The notes under the pieces were generated by a model. The model worked only from the letters and a program-made list of their open reading frames with translations. It was not told the origin of the DNA and did not search any database. DNA of 40,734 nucleotides from an uncultured Lachnospiraceae bacterium (GTDB lineage: Bacteria; Bacillota; Clostridia; Lachnospirales; Lachnospiraceae), in assembly GCA_902489645.1 (NCBI GenBank), contig CABUAW010000019.1, positions 1-40,734 of the forward strand. Reading direction: 5' to 3'. This document shows positions 33,548-40,734 of this stretch, in pieces. Position 1 is the stretch's first letter. The number at the start of each line of letters is the position of its first letter. Both the position numbers and the translations under genes were made by a program.

Positions 33548-34645
33548 ATGAAAAAATTGAAAATGGGAGCAGTCTGCCTTATGACGGCCGGGCTGCTGAC
33601 CGGCTGCTCCGGTTCGACGGACTTGATTAAGTCTTATACCGACACGGCATTGAACAGCAAAAGCCTGATTATCAATACGACCAGTGACGACGATTATGAT
33701 TTCTTTGCCGAACATCTGGCCGTTTTCCCGAAAAATACGAATTCGGTCAGTGTTGACGAAACCGCAGAAACCGATGCGGCGGAAACTGATGAAACCGAAT
33801 CCAAGTCCTTCACAAAAAACGAAAGCGGCGAAACAGAAACCGATGAAACTGAGAAAACCACGGAGAATGTCATCATCGATGAAGATATTGACGCTAAGAC
33901 AGGTCTGGTGGCCGGCGTGGATACCCTCAGCAACGTCTATGGAAAAAATGTATACGACAGGGTTTATCCGGCCAGCGTCACAAAGATAATGACAGCGCTG
34001 ATTACTATGGAAAAAGCAAATTTTAATGACACGGTTACTTTCACAGAGGACATGATTGTCGATGATTATGGGGCGAAACTCTGCGGCTTTGAAGTCGGGG
34101 ACGAGCTGACCGTTGAACAGCTTTTCCAGGGATTGATGATTTACAGCGGCAATGACGCGGCAAACGCCCTGGCGATTCATATTGCCGGCAGTATTGAAGC
34201 CTTTGCCGACATGATGAATCAGAAAGCAAAAGAACTTGGCTGTGTGGATACCCATTTTGTCAATCCAAGCGGCCTTCACGATAACGAACATTATACAAGC
34301 GCCTACGACTTGTATCTGATATTCGACCGCTGCCTGGATTTTGATGTTTTTCAGGAGACTATCCGTCAGAATCAGGTAAGTATTACCTATAAGGATGCCG
34401 GTGGCAATCCGGTGGATGCGGTATATAATACAACAAATCAATACTTTCTGGATGCCTATGACTACCCGGAAAATGTCCGGGTGCTGGGCGGAAAAACGGG
34501 GACAACCGACGAGGCCGGATGCTGTCTGATTCTCTACGAGACAGACAGCAAGGGACAGGGGTATATTTCTGTTATTCTCGGGGCTTCAACAAGCGATGAG
34601 TTGTATTCGGAAATGAATATCCTATTGAATAAAATTCCTAAATAG
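33548..34645 (+). CDS. D-alanyl-D-alanine carboxypeptidase lipoprotein
   Basis: A 365-residue class C low-molecular-weight PBP (DacF/DacB-like). The lipobox LLTGC marks Cys20 for lipidation. Residues about 72-112 are a Thr/Glu/Asp-rich linker. The peptidase has S143-V-T-K146, S200-G-N202 and K316-T-G318, all complete. It trims the terminal D-Ala from peptidoglycan stem peptides outside the membrane. It is shorter than many homologues because the usual C-terminal beta domain is absent. It begins 23 bases after mgsA; a promoter for the next gene starts 4 bases after its stop. Confidence 0.92.
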   Translation: MKKLKMGAVCLMTAGLLTGCSGSTDLIKSYTDTALNSKSLIINTTSDDDYDFFAEHLAVFPKNTNSVSVDETAETDAAETDETESKSFTKNESGETETDETEKTTENVIIDEDIDAKTGLVAGVDTLSNVYGKNVYDRVYPASVTKIMTALITMEKANFNDTVTFTEDMIVDDYGAKLCGFEVGDELTVEQLFQGLMIYSGNDAANALAIHIAGSIEAFADMMNQKAKELGCVDTHFVNPSGLHDNEHYTSAYDLYLIFDRCLDFDVFQETIRQNQVSITYKDAGGNPVDAVYNTTNQYFLDAYDYPENVRVLGGKTGTTDEAGCCLILYETDSKGQGYISVILGASTSDELYSEMNILLNKIPK

Positions 34646-34648
34646 AGA

Positions 34649-34677
34649 TTGAATTTTCAGTCAGCTTATACTATAAT
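34649..34677 (+). promoter_or_regulatory. Promoter of the small P-loop gene
   Basis: TTGAAT (34649-34654), 17 bases, TATAAT (34672-34677). The start near 34684 coincides with AATAAG-GATAAG-CTTATT, a small inverted repeat. The gene has a strong GGAGGAG site. Confidence 0.75.
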
Positions 34678-34731
34678 AAGGATAAGCTTATTACACGAAT
34701 AAGACGAGGGCATATAGAGGAGGAGAACAAA

Positions 34732-35151
34732 ATGATACAGATTATTTCAGGTGTAAAAGGTAAGGGCAAGACAAAATACTTAATCCAGAAAGCTAATGAG
34801 GAAGTTAAAGTCGCAAATGGTAATGTGGTTTATCTGGATAAAAACAACAAACATATGTATGAATTGAGCAATAAGATTCGATTGATTAACCTGAGCGAAT
34901 ATCCACTGGATACATATGATGCATTCTTAGGTTTCATCTGTGGTCTGATTTCTCAGGACCATGATTTGGAGGCTATGTATCTGGACAGCTTTTTAACAAT
35001 TTCTTCCGTATCGGATGAATATATTGGCTTTGTTCTTTCCAAATTGAAAGATATTTCTTCCAGATTCAATATCAATTTTGTTATCAGTATTTCTGTAGAC
35101 GCTGAACATTTACCGGATGATTTTAAAGACGATATCATTATTTCTTTATAA
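34732..35151 (+). CDS. Small P-loop protein of unknown function
   Basis: A 139-residue soluble protein. The N-terminal GVKGKGKT (G7-T14) is a clear Walker A motif followed by KYLIQKANEEV. A hydrophobic strand ending in Asp (AMYLDSF, about 83-89) could be Walker B, and FNINFVISISVDAEHLP another core strand. There is no sensor or helicase motif, and it is shorter than typical ATPases. It is transcribed alone, with its own consensus promoter and terminator. Relatives in gut clostridia are sometimes labelled PilT-like, which I consider unsupported. I do not assign a function. Confidence 0.8.
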   Translation: MIQIISGVKGKGKTKYLIQKANEEVKVANGNVVYLDKNNKHMYELSNKIRLINLSEYPLDTYDAFLGFICGLISQDHDLEAMYLDSFLTISSVSDEYIGFVLSKLKDISSRFNINFVISISVDAEHLPDDFKDDIIISL

Positions 35152-35158
35152 AAAGGTC

Positions 35159-35197
35159 AAAGGGACTCCCAAGCAAAGGCTTTGAGTCCCTTTTTTT
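35159..35197. terminator. Bidirectional terminator after the P-loop gene
   Basis: AAAGGGACTC (35159-35168) pairs with GAGTCCCTTT (35184-35193), with an inner AAGC/GCTT pairing, followed by seven T residues. On the minus strand the same hairpin follows the DUF378 gene and is also T-rich, so it serves both convergent genes. Confidence 0.9.
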
Positions 35198-35212
35198 CTG
35201 CCGCAGATTCTT

Positions 35213-35416
35213 CTATTCGGTTTTTAATTTCCAGAAAAGTACAAGTGAATAAATTCCGGAAATGCCGACAACTGCAAAAATAATCCGGGTAATCATGGAC
35301 ATATTTCCGAAAATGACAGAAATAAGGTCCAGATTGAAGAAACCGACCAGTCCCCAGTTAATGGCACCGATAATGATTAAGATTAGACAAACGACATCCA
35401 ACCAGTTTCGTTCCAT
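35213..35416 (-). CDS. DUF378 small membrane protein (YuzA-like)
   Basis: A 67-residue protein with two transmembrane segments (VVCLILIIIGAINWGLVGF and IIFAVVGISGIYSLVLF). The INWGLVGFFNLDLI motif is the DUF378 signature. The function is unknown. A strong Shine-Dalgarno GGAGGTGG on its strand (35423-35430) is 6 bases before the ATG. It is convergent with the P-loop gene and divergent from the radical SAM gene. Confidence 0.88.
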   Translation of the reverse strand: MERNWLDVVCLILIIIGAINWGLVGFFNLDLISVIFGNMSMITRIIFAVVGISGIYSLVLFWKLKTE

Positions 35417-35457
35417 AAAATTCCACCTCCTATTATCTTTCTTTAGTATTTACGAAT

Positions 35458-35481
35458 TTTTTGTGAAATATACCACAAAAA
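35458..35481. promoter_or_regulatory. Inverted repeat between DUF378 and the radical SAM gene
   Basis: TTTTTGTG-N8-CACAAAAA is a perfect 8-bp inverted repeat in the divergent intergenic region. It could be an operator serving one or both genes. No strong promoter for the minus strand is obvious to me. Confidence 0.4.
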
Positions 35482-35492
35482 GTAATTTAGAC

Positions 35493-35521
35493 TTTAAATC
35501 TTGTCCAAAAACATATATAAT
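35493..35521 (+). promoter_or_regulatory. Promoter giving an apparently leaderless radical SAM mRNA
   Basis: TTTAAA (35493-35498), 17 bases, TATAAT (35516-35521). Transcription should start near 35528, only about 2 bases before ATG 35530, and no ribosome binding site is present in front of the ATG. Confidence 0.6.
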
Positions 35522-35529
35522 AATAAGAT

Positions 35530-36477
35530 ATGGGCGAAGATTACTTATACTATAAATATTCAGATTATTTAAAAAAACATTATCATTCCAGGGTTTATAA
35601 GCTTCCGGTCAATCTTCCCGTGACTTGTCCGAACCGGTCCGATGGACAGGGATGCACCTTTTGTGCGGAAGTTGGCACGGGATTTGAGGCCATGTCCCCG
35701 GACATTTCCGTAACCGGTCAACTGCTGAAAACACAGGAATATATTCGCAGGCGTTATAAGGCTCAAAGGTTTATTGCTTACTTTCAGAATTATACAAATA
35801 CCTATTTGCCTCTGAGACAACTGGCCGCTTACATGGAGGAGGCTGCCGAAGTGCCGGAAATTGTGGAAATCGCCATATCTACCCGGCCGGATTGTATTCG
35901 TGAAGATTACCTGGACATGATGTCGGCTTTTTCAGAAAAACATGGGATTTCTGTGTGCATTGAGCTTGGCCTTCAAACAGCAAACTATCATACGCTGAGA
36001 AGTATCCGCCGGGGACATGGCCTGGCGGAATATCTGGATGCCGCTTTGAGGATTAAACGAAGAAATTTTCTCTTGTGTACCCATGTTATTTTAAATCTTC
36101 CCGGGGATACGACGGAGGATGTTATCGAAACGGGCAAGATTCTTTCGGTGATGGGAAACGACCTGGTGAAAATTCATTCTCTGTATATTGCAAAGGGAAC
36201 GGAGATGGCCCGGCTTTATGAAGCCGGCCAGTTAGACATATGTTCAAAAGAGGAATATTTTCTGCGATTACAGTCGTTTTTGGAATACCTTTCTCCGGAA
36301 ATTGCCGTGGAACGTCTTTTTAGCCGTATTCCGGAAGCAAATGCCCTGTTTTCAAACTGGCAGACAAGCTGGTGGAAGCTGCAGGATGAATTTGTCGCAC
36401 ATATGCAGACCGAAAAAAGCTTTCAGGGAAAAAAGTATGATTACATGAATGGTGCAGCATTGAGATTGATGACTTAA
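35530..36477 (+). CDS. TIGR01212 family radical SAM protein (YhcC-like)
   Basis: A 315-residue radical SAM enzyme. The N-terminus YSDYLKKHYHSRVYKLPVNL then C33, C42 and C45 (CPNRSDGQGCTFC) is the diagnostic TIGR01212 cluster motif, with wider cysteine spacing than the common CxxxCxxC. Other family parts are CIELGLQTANYHTLRSIRRGH and HVILNLPGDTTEDVIETGK. The substrate is unknown. The start at 35530 has no ribosome binding site, but the conserved sequence begins immediately and there is no later methionine that would keep it. It is followed by the HlyD-like gene 15 bases on. Confidence 0.9.
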   Translation: MGEDYLYYKYSDYLKKHYHSRVYKLPVNLPVTCPNRSDGQGCTFCAEVGTGFEAMSPDISVTGQLLKTQEYIRRRYKAQRFIAYFQNYTNTYLPLRQLAAYMEEAAEVPEIVEIAISTRPDCIREDYLDMMSAFSEKHGISVCIELGLQTANYHTLRSIRRGHGLAEYLDAALRIKRRNFLLCTHVILNLPGDTTEDVIETGKILSVMGNDLVKIHSLYIAKGTEMARLYEAGQLDICSKEEYFLRLQSFLEYLSPEIAVERLFSRIPEANALFSNWQTSWWKLQDEFVAHMQTEKSFQGKKYDYMNGAALRLMT

Positions 36478-36492
36478 AGGAGTTTGTCCATT

Positions 36493-37887
36493 ATGGAAGA
36501 TACCCGCAAAAAATTTAAATTTCAATTGAATATCGGCTTTATTGTTTTTGCGATTATTTTTATTTATTTGACGATTACGATTGTTGTTAATTTGATGAAG
36601 GACCAGATTTCCGTCTGCCGTGTGGAAGAAGGGCAGATTGTCAACAGCGCTTCGTTTACGGGAGTCTGTATTCGAAATGAAGAAGTCGTCAATACGACTG
36701 GCAACGGTTATATCAATTTTTACGTTGGTGAAGGTGATAAGGTGGCCAGCGGAGGAGATATTTATTTATTAAGCTCCAATCCGCCGCAGAATGTATCCTC
36801 AAAAAGCTTTGAGACTGCCGAAACCGAAGGGACAAAAAATTCCGAAACTTCCGCTTTCAGTACGGCGGCCTACAGCGATATCCGTGACCAGATTACCGTA
36901 TTCTCAAAGAACTATACGGACAGCCAGTTTTCACAGGTATATTCGCTGGAATATAATCTGCAGAGCCTTTCAACGGAAATGGTCAGCGCTGCAAAGATTA
37001 AAGATTATCAGGTCAATACGTCGGGCGGTCAGGTCATAAAGACCAGTCAGAGCGGTATCGTTTCCTACAGCTATGACGGCTATGAGAATCTGACGGTTGA
37101 AACCGTGACCAAAGAGGTATTACTTGACAGCGCTTATGAGCAGCATCAGATGAATCCATACACCTACATTACCTCCGGACAGCCGGCCTATAAATTGGTC
37201 CACGACCATCAGTGGGAAATTGTTATTCCATTAAATGAGGCGCAGGCCCGCCAGTTGGAGGACGTCTCTTCCGTAAATCTGACGTTCAAAAAAGATAATA
37301 TCGAAACCGTATCTGATTTTTATATTCATCAGGGCAGTGATGGAATGTATGGTGTTCTTACCTTAAACGATTATATGGTCCGATACATTTCCGAGCGTTA
37401 TGTGGACATTGAAATTGTTTTTGAAGAAGCGTCCGGACTTAAAATTCCGACATCGGCCTTATTGAGCAAGGACTTTTACCAGATTCCAATACAGTATCTG
37501 GTGACCGATAACCGCTCTTATGAATCCGGCTTCTATTGCGAGCGGACCAATGAGAATGGAGAGACTGTGGCTGATTTCCGTACTACAGGGATTTATTATC
37601 AGGATGACGACTATTTTTACGTAAGCATGGAAGATTTTTCATTGGGCGATTATATTGGAAAGGTCAATGCGGGAAGCGAAGACGAGCGGTTCCGGATTGG
37701 AGCCACCGGTCAGCTCTATGGCGTTTATAATGTAAATAAGGGATATACTCAGTTTGAAATTGTAAAAATACTTCACAGAAACAGTGATTACTGTATTGTT
37801 GAAGAAAATTTAAATTATAGTGTAGCCCTCTATGATAATATTGTCCTGAACAGTGAAACTGTGACAGAGGACCAGATTGTATATTAG
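36493..37887 (+). CDS. HlyD-like membrane protein in the division cluster
   Basis: A 464-residue protein with one N-terminal membrane anchor (about 14-36) and an extracytoplasmic body. Residues 50-85 form a lipoyl-like half-motif (VNTTGNGYINFYVGEGDKVASGGDIYLL), a central helical part follows, and near 180-230 there is a second half (TSQSGIVSYSYDGYENL). This resembles the barrel-sandwich and beta-barrel of HlyD adaptors. No transporter or outer-membrane partner is encoded nearby, and the organism is Gram-positive. Position before yggS-sepF suggests a division or envelope role. ATG 36493 is 9 bases after AAAGGAG; TTG 36484 is too close to it. Confidence 0.75.
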   Translation: MEDTRKKFKFQLNIGFIVFAIIFIYLTITIVVNLMKDQISVCRVEEGQIVNSASFTGVCIRNEEVVNTTGNGYINFYVGEGDKVASGGDIYLLSSNPPQNVSSKSFETAETEGTKNSETSAFSTAAYSDIRDQITVFSKNYTDSQFSQVYSLEYNLQSLSTEMVSAAKIKDYQVNTSGGQVIKTSQSGIVSYSYDGYENLTVETVTKEVLLDSAYEQHQMNPYTYITSGQPAYKLVHDHQWEIVIPLNEAQARQLEDVSSVNLTFKKDNIETVSDFYIHQGSDGMYGVLTLNDYMVRYISERYVDIEIVFEEASGLKIPTSALLSKDFYQIPIQYLVTDNRSYESGFYCERTNENGETVADFRTTGIYYQDDDYFYVSMEDFSLGDYIGKVNAGSEDERFRIGATGQLYGVYNVNKGYTQFEIVKILHRNSDYCIVEENLNYSVALYDNIVLNSETVTEDQIVY

Positions 37888-37900
37888 GAGATGATAATTC

Positions 37901-38596
37901 ATGATTAAAGAAAATGTTGCTGAAGTTGAATCGCGGATTCAGGCCGCCTGTGAAAGAGCCGGACGGAAGCGTGAAGAGGTTACATTGATTGCTGTCAGTA
38001 AGACGAAACCGGTCAGCGATATTTATGAGGTTATGGAGACTGGCATTAAAGATTACGGCGAAAATAAGGTTCAGGAAATGTGCGATAAAATTGAAACCAT
38101 TCAGGAACCATTAAACTGGCATATGATTGGACATTTGCAGAGAAATAAAGTAAAATATATCGTTGATAAGGCAAAGCTGATTCATTCGGTAGACTCTTTG
38201 CGGCTGGCCCGGCAGATTAGCCAGGAGGCTCTGAAAAAAGGCGTCGAGTCGGATATCCTGATTGAAGTGAATGTGGCGGAGGAGGCTTCAAAATTCGGCC
38301 TGAGTACAGAGGAAGTTATTCAGATGGTTGAGGATATTTCAAAGCTTCCTGCGGTTCATATTAAAGGACTTATGACGGTAGCGCCGTTTACAGATAACCC
38401 GGAGGATAATCGGCCTTATTTCCGCAATTTGAAACAATTAGCTGTTGACATTGCCGAAAAAAACATTGATAATGTTACTATGAGTGAGCTGTCAATGGGA
38501 ATGACAGGTGATTATGAGGTTGCCATCGAAGAGGGGGCCACTATGGTGAGAGTCGGCACCGGTATTTTTGGCGCAAGAATATATAGTAATTTATAG
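37901..38596 (+). CDS. ylmE: PLP homeostasis protein YggS/YlmE
   Basis: A 231-residue single-domain PLP-binding protein of the alanine racemase N-terminal fold. The Schiff-base lysine is K34 in AVSKTKP, followed by DYGENKVQEM, NWHMIGHLQRNKVKYI, and the C-terminal MSELSMGMTGDYEVAIEEGATMVRVGTGIFG. It helps buffer pyridoxal phosphate and amino/keto acid pools. It is the first gene of the ylmEFGH-type cluster, 16 bases before sepF. Confidence 0.96.
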   Translation: MIKENVAEVESRIQAACERAGRKREEVTLIAVSKTKPVSDIYEVMETGIKDYGENKVQEMCDKIETIQEPLNWHMIGHLQRNKVKYIVDKAKLIHSVDSLRLARQISQEALKKGVESDILIEVNVAEEASKFGLSTEEVIQMVEDISKLPAVHIKGLMTVAPFTDNPEDNRPYFRNLKQLAVDIAEKNIDNVTMSELSMGMTGDYEVAIEEGATMVRVGTGIFGARIYSNL

Positions 38597-38612
38597 AGTT
38601 AGGAGATTATTC

Positions 38613-39203
38613 ATGGGTAAAGGTTTTGACAAATTTCTAAATATGATTCGTTTAAATGATGAAGAATATGACGATTACGATGATTACGATGAATACGACG
38701 ATTATGAGGATGATTTTGAAGATATACCGGCGCCGGTTGTGAAGAAAAAGAACGTAAAAAAAGAGACTTCGGAATCGAAGCATGAAACGAAAACCACGGC
38801 AAAAAAGGCATCTAAACAGGAGCAGGTGTTTCAGCCGTCCCAGGCTGCGGCCGCATCTTCCACCGCATCTTCCCGAGGAAAAATTGTACCGATGAAGTCA
38901 AAGGTTTCCCGGGGCGAGGTCTGTGTCCTCCGGCCGACGGTATTCGAAGATTCACGGGAAATCAGCGACGTTTTACTTTCCGGGCGGGCTGCGGTTGTCA
39001 ATCTGGAGGGTATCGATTTGGATGTGGCCCAGAGAATTATCGATTTTATTTCCGGTTCCTGCTATGCGATGGCCGGAAATATCGAAAAGATTTCAAATTA
39101 TATTTTTATTGTAACGCCGGAATCGATTGAAATTTCGGGAGATATTCATAATGCGATTTCTTCCGGAATCCGTATTCCGTCCTTTGGTTCCGATAATTTT
39201 TAG
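38613..39203 (+). CDS. sepF: Cell division protein SepF
   Basis: A 196-residue protein. The amphipathic N-terminus MGKGFDKFLNMIRLND is the SepF membrane-binding helix. An Asp/Tyr/Glu-rich linker (about 15-45, repeats of DDYD) follows, then a Lys/Thr/Ala-rich region, and the conserved C-terminal domain VCVLRPTVFEDSREISDVLLSGRAAVVNLEG to the end, which binds FtsZ. It anchors and bundles FtsZ at the septum. The start is ATG 38613, 6 bases after AGGAGA; ATG 38568 is inside ylmE and would add unconserved residues. Confidence 0.94.
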   Translation: MGKGFDKFLNMIRLNDEEYDDYDDYDEYDDYEDDFEDIPAPVVKKKNVKKETSESKHETKTTAKKASKQEQVFQPSQAAAASSTASSRGKIVPMKSKVSRGEVCVLRPTVFEDSREISDVLLSGRAAVVNLEGIDLDVAQRIIDFISGSCYAMAGNIEKISNYIFIVTPESIEISGDIHNAISSGIRIPSFGSDNF

Positions 39204-39214
39204 AGGTGTATGGC

Positions 39215-39475
39215 TTGTTTGTATATGTTATAAGTATTCTGTACTGGTTTTTGCGGGTTGTTGAGATAGCGTTGGTAATATATATTATTTCTTTATATTT
39301 GCCTGTCCTGCCAAAATTTCAGATATTTATGGCAGATATTATGAAGCCCCTTTTAACGCCGGTGCGCAGGATGCTCAGCCGTTCCGTTTTTAATACGCGC
39401 GGCCTTGATTTGTCACCGATTATTTTATATCTGATTGCGGCCTATTTCTCGCAGTTATGTATATTATTGAGGTAG
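39215..39475 (+). CDS. ylmG: YggT family membrane protein (YlmG)
   Basis: An 86-residue protein with two hydrophobic segments (VISILYWFLRVVEIALVIYI, then PIILYLIAAYFSQLCILL) and a connecting loop with PVRRMLSR. This is the YggT/YlmG pattern, conserved between sepF and ylmH in Gram-positives and chloroplasts. It is implicated in septum or membrane organisation. The start is TTG 39215, 6 bases after AGAGGTG (39202-39208). GTG 39206 lies on that site, and the ATG at 39210 is out of frame and reads only seven codons. Confidence 0.85.
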   Translation: MFVYVISILYWFLRVVEIALVIYIISLYLPVLPKFQIFMADIMKPLLTPVRRMLSRSVFNTRGLDLSPIILYLIAAYFSQLCILLR

Positions 39476-39479
39476 AGGA

Positions 39480-40217
39480 ATGACAAAAGAAGAGCAGATG
39501 CTTTTGAAACATTTTAATGACCTGTCTGAGAGGGCCTATTATCAGAACCGTCCCTGTTTTTCCGATTTTCTGGATATGAATGAGCAGAGCCTGCTTCTTC
39601 AATATTTTCAGGGTCCGGTTGCTCCGACGCTTTATGGCGGTTATGAATTTGCAGAACGTAAAATTGCTGTTTTTTCAGAACTTCCTGCGCCGTATCCGCT
39701 TTGCTGGCTGGAGATTGGTCCGGCCTATCCAAAATATGCGGAAAATCTCGGACACCGGGATTTTCTTGGCAGTATTCTCGGCCTGGGACTGGAAAGAAAT
39801 TGCATCGGAGATATCTTAATTGAAAATTCCAGAGCCAGAATTTTATGTCTTGAACGGGTAAAGGATTTTATTTTGCAGGAACTTCGGCAGGTGCGTCATA
39901 CAGCCGTGCAGGTTAAAGAAATTGAATTACCGGAAGTTCTTGCCCGGCCGAAATTTGAGATAATTCATGGAACGGTCAGCTCCCTTCGACTGGATGCGGT
40001 TATCAGCCTGGCTTTTCGGCTGTCCCGTTCCCAGTACTGCAATCTGATTGAGAGCGGACAGGTCTATATTAACAGCCGTTTGAACACGTCAAACGGGGCA
40101 GCGCTGAAAGACGGAGATATGATTTCCGTCCGGCATAAAGGCAAATTTATTTTTGTAGACAGTAAAAATAAATCAAAGAAAAACAAGTGTATGGTTGAAA
40201 TACACAAATATGTATAG
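39480..40217 (+). CDS. ylmH: RNA-binding S4-domain protein YlmH
   Basis: A 245-residue protein. The N-terminal part (QSLLLQYFQGPVAPTLYGGY, RDFLGSILGLGLERNCIGDI) is the YlmH-specific domain. The C-terminal S4 domain is near 168-230 (RLDAVISLAFRLSRSQYCNLIESGQVYIN). S4 domains bind structured RNA; YlmH has been linked to ribosome-associated peptidyl-tRNA rescue in Bacillus. It is followed by divIVA in the standard order. It begins 4 bases after ylmG. Confidence 0.93.
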   Translation: MTKEEQMLLKHFNDLSERAYYQNRPCFSDFLDMNEQSLLLQYFQGPVAPTLYGGYEFAERKIAVFSELPAPYPLCWLEIGPAYPKYAENLGHRDFLGSILGLGLERNCIGDILIENSRARILCLERVKDFILQELRQVRHTAVQVKEIELPEVLARPKFEIIHGTVSSLRLDAVISLAFRLSRSQYCNLIESGQVYINSRLNTSNGAALKDGDMISVRHKGKFIFVDSKNKSKKNKCMVEIHKYV

Positions 40218-40228
40218 GAGGAGTGTCT

Positions 40229-40734
40229 ATGTTAACACCAATTGATGTACAGGCAAAAACTTTTAAATCAGGTATGGGGTATTCCAAAGCAGATGTAGAC
40301 AGCTTTTTGACGAATCTTTATGGAGATTATGCAGCGTTGTATAAGGACAATATGGAACTCAAAAATAAGGTAGGTCTTTTAAACGAAAGTCTGAGCCGCT
40401 ATAAGGATATTGAGAAATCTTTGCAGAAAGCCCTTGTGCTGGCCGAGACAACCTCGGAAGAGACCATTGCCTCTGCAAAAACCAACGCCGCGGTGATTGA
40501 ACAGGAAGCCCGTGTAAAGGCTGAGGCAATCGTGGCCGATGCAAAACAGGAATTGGAAAATATTCGCGCCACAACCGTGGAGCTTCTCCAGAAATATGAA
40601 GCATATAAATCCCAGTATAAGGCCCTGGCGGCTTCCCAGTTGGAGCTGCTGAATAGCAAAGCCTTCGATATTGAGCTTGCAAAGGTAGATGCACTCGTTG
40701 TCAATGAAGCCCCGGCCGCAGAACCGGTATACCA
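40229..40734 (+). CDS. divIVA: DivIVA domain protein, truncated by the window edge
   Basis: 168 codons are visible with no stop. The start MLTPIDVQAKTFKSGMGYSKADVDSFL is the DivIVA N-terminal membrane-curvature domain, followed by a long Ala/Glu/Lys coiled coil (AETTSEETIASAKTNAAVI, ARVKAEAIVADAKQELENI). DivIVA binds negatively curved membrane and recruits Min or other polar proteins. The ribosome binding site AGGAGGAG is strong. Its presence with MinE in one organism is notable. The C-terminus lies beyond the window. Confidence 0.92.
   Translation, partial: MLTPIDVQAKTFKSGMGYSKADVDSFLTNLYGDYAALYKDNMELKNKVGLLNESLSRYKDIEKSLQKALVLAETTSEETIASAKTNAAVIEQEARVKAEAIVADAKQELENIRATTVELLQKYEAYKSQYKALAASQLELLNSKAFDIELAKVDALVVNEAPAAEPVY

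Overview
The window looks like a core chromosomal segment of an anaerobic, probably endospore-forming Clostridia, most likely Lachnospiraceae. This rests on gene content and order: rpsU-yqfC-yqfD-phoH-ybeY, mutS-mutL-miaA-ynbB, radC-mreBCD-PBP2-minDE-rodA-mgsA, and ylmEFGH-divIVA. A type III glutamine synthetase, AGGAGG-type ribosome binding sites and moderate G+C agree with it. I see no rRNA, tRNA, insertion sequence, prophage or CRISPR array. The sequence is almost fully coding, mostly on the + strand, with only two minus-strand genes.

Layout. 1-131 is the end of rpsU with its terminator. 236-6672 holds a sporulation and envelope block: yqfC and yqfD behind a sigma-E-like promoter, phoH, ybeY, a DUF3048 lipoprotein, a SpoVB-type flippase and a BofC-like protein. 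6759-13961 is a tightly packed metabolic and tRNA-modification run: two FAD oxidoreductases, proB, DUF896, 5-formyl-THF cyclo-ligase, proA and miaB. glnA (GSIII) at 14142-16253 stands alone behind a perfect terminator hairpin that may be an attenuator. 16254-18011 is the most accessory-looking part: a heptad-repeat coiled-coil gene with a palindromic operator-like promoter, a GNAT acetyltransferase on the minus strand, and a complex divergent promoter region in front of mutS.

18012-24796 is the mutS-mutL-miaA-ynbB operon. 24893-33524 is the radC and rod-shape/division operon. In it MreB is a divergent paralogue, PBP2 carries a large insertion, minC is absent although minD and minE are present, and the mgsA product lacks several expected catalytic residues. 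Next come a D,D-carboxypeptidase lipoprotein, a small P-loop protein with its own promoter and terminator, a DUF378 membrane protein (minus strand) and a radical SAM gene that appears to be leaderless. 36493-40734 is an HlyD-like membrane protein followed by yggS-sepF-yggT-ylmH and the start of divIVA, cut by the window edge.

Together the genes cover peptidoglycan elongation and septum placement, sporulation, DNA mismatch repair, tRNA modification (MiaA and MiaB act in sequence on A37), and nitrogen/proline metabolism. I find no clear undescribed defence or mobile system. The best leads are the degenerate MgsA, MinDE without MinC, the orphan HlyD-like protein in the division cluster, the tandem-repeat coiled-coil gene with its operator-like palindrome, and the glnA leader.
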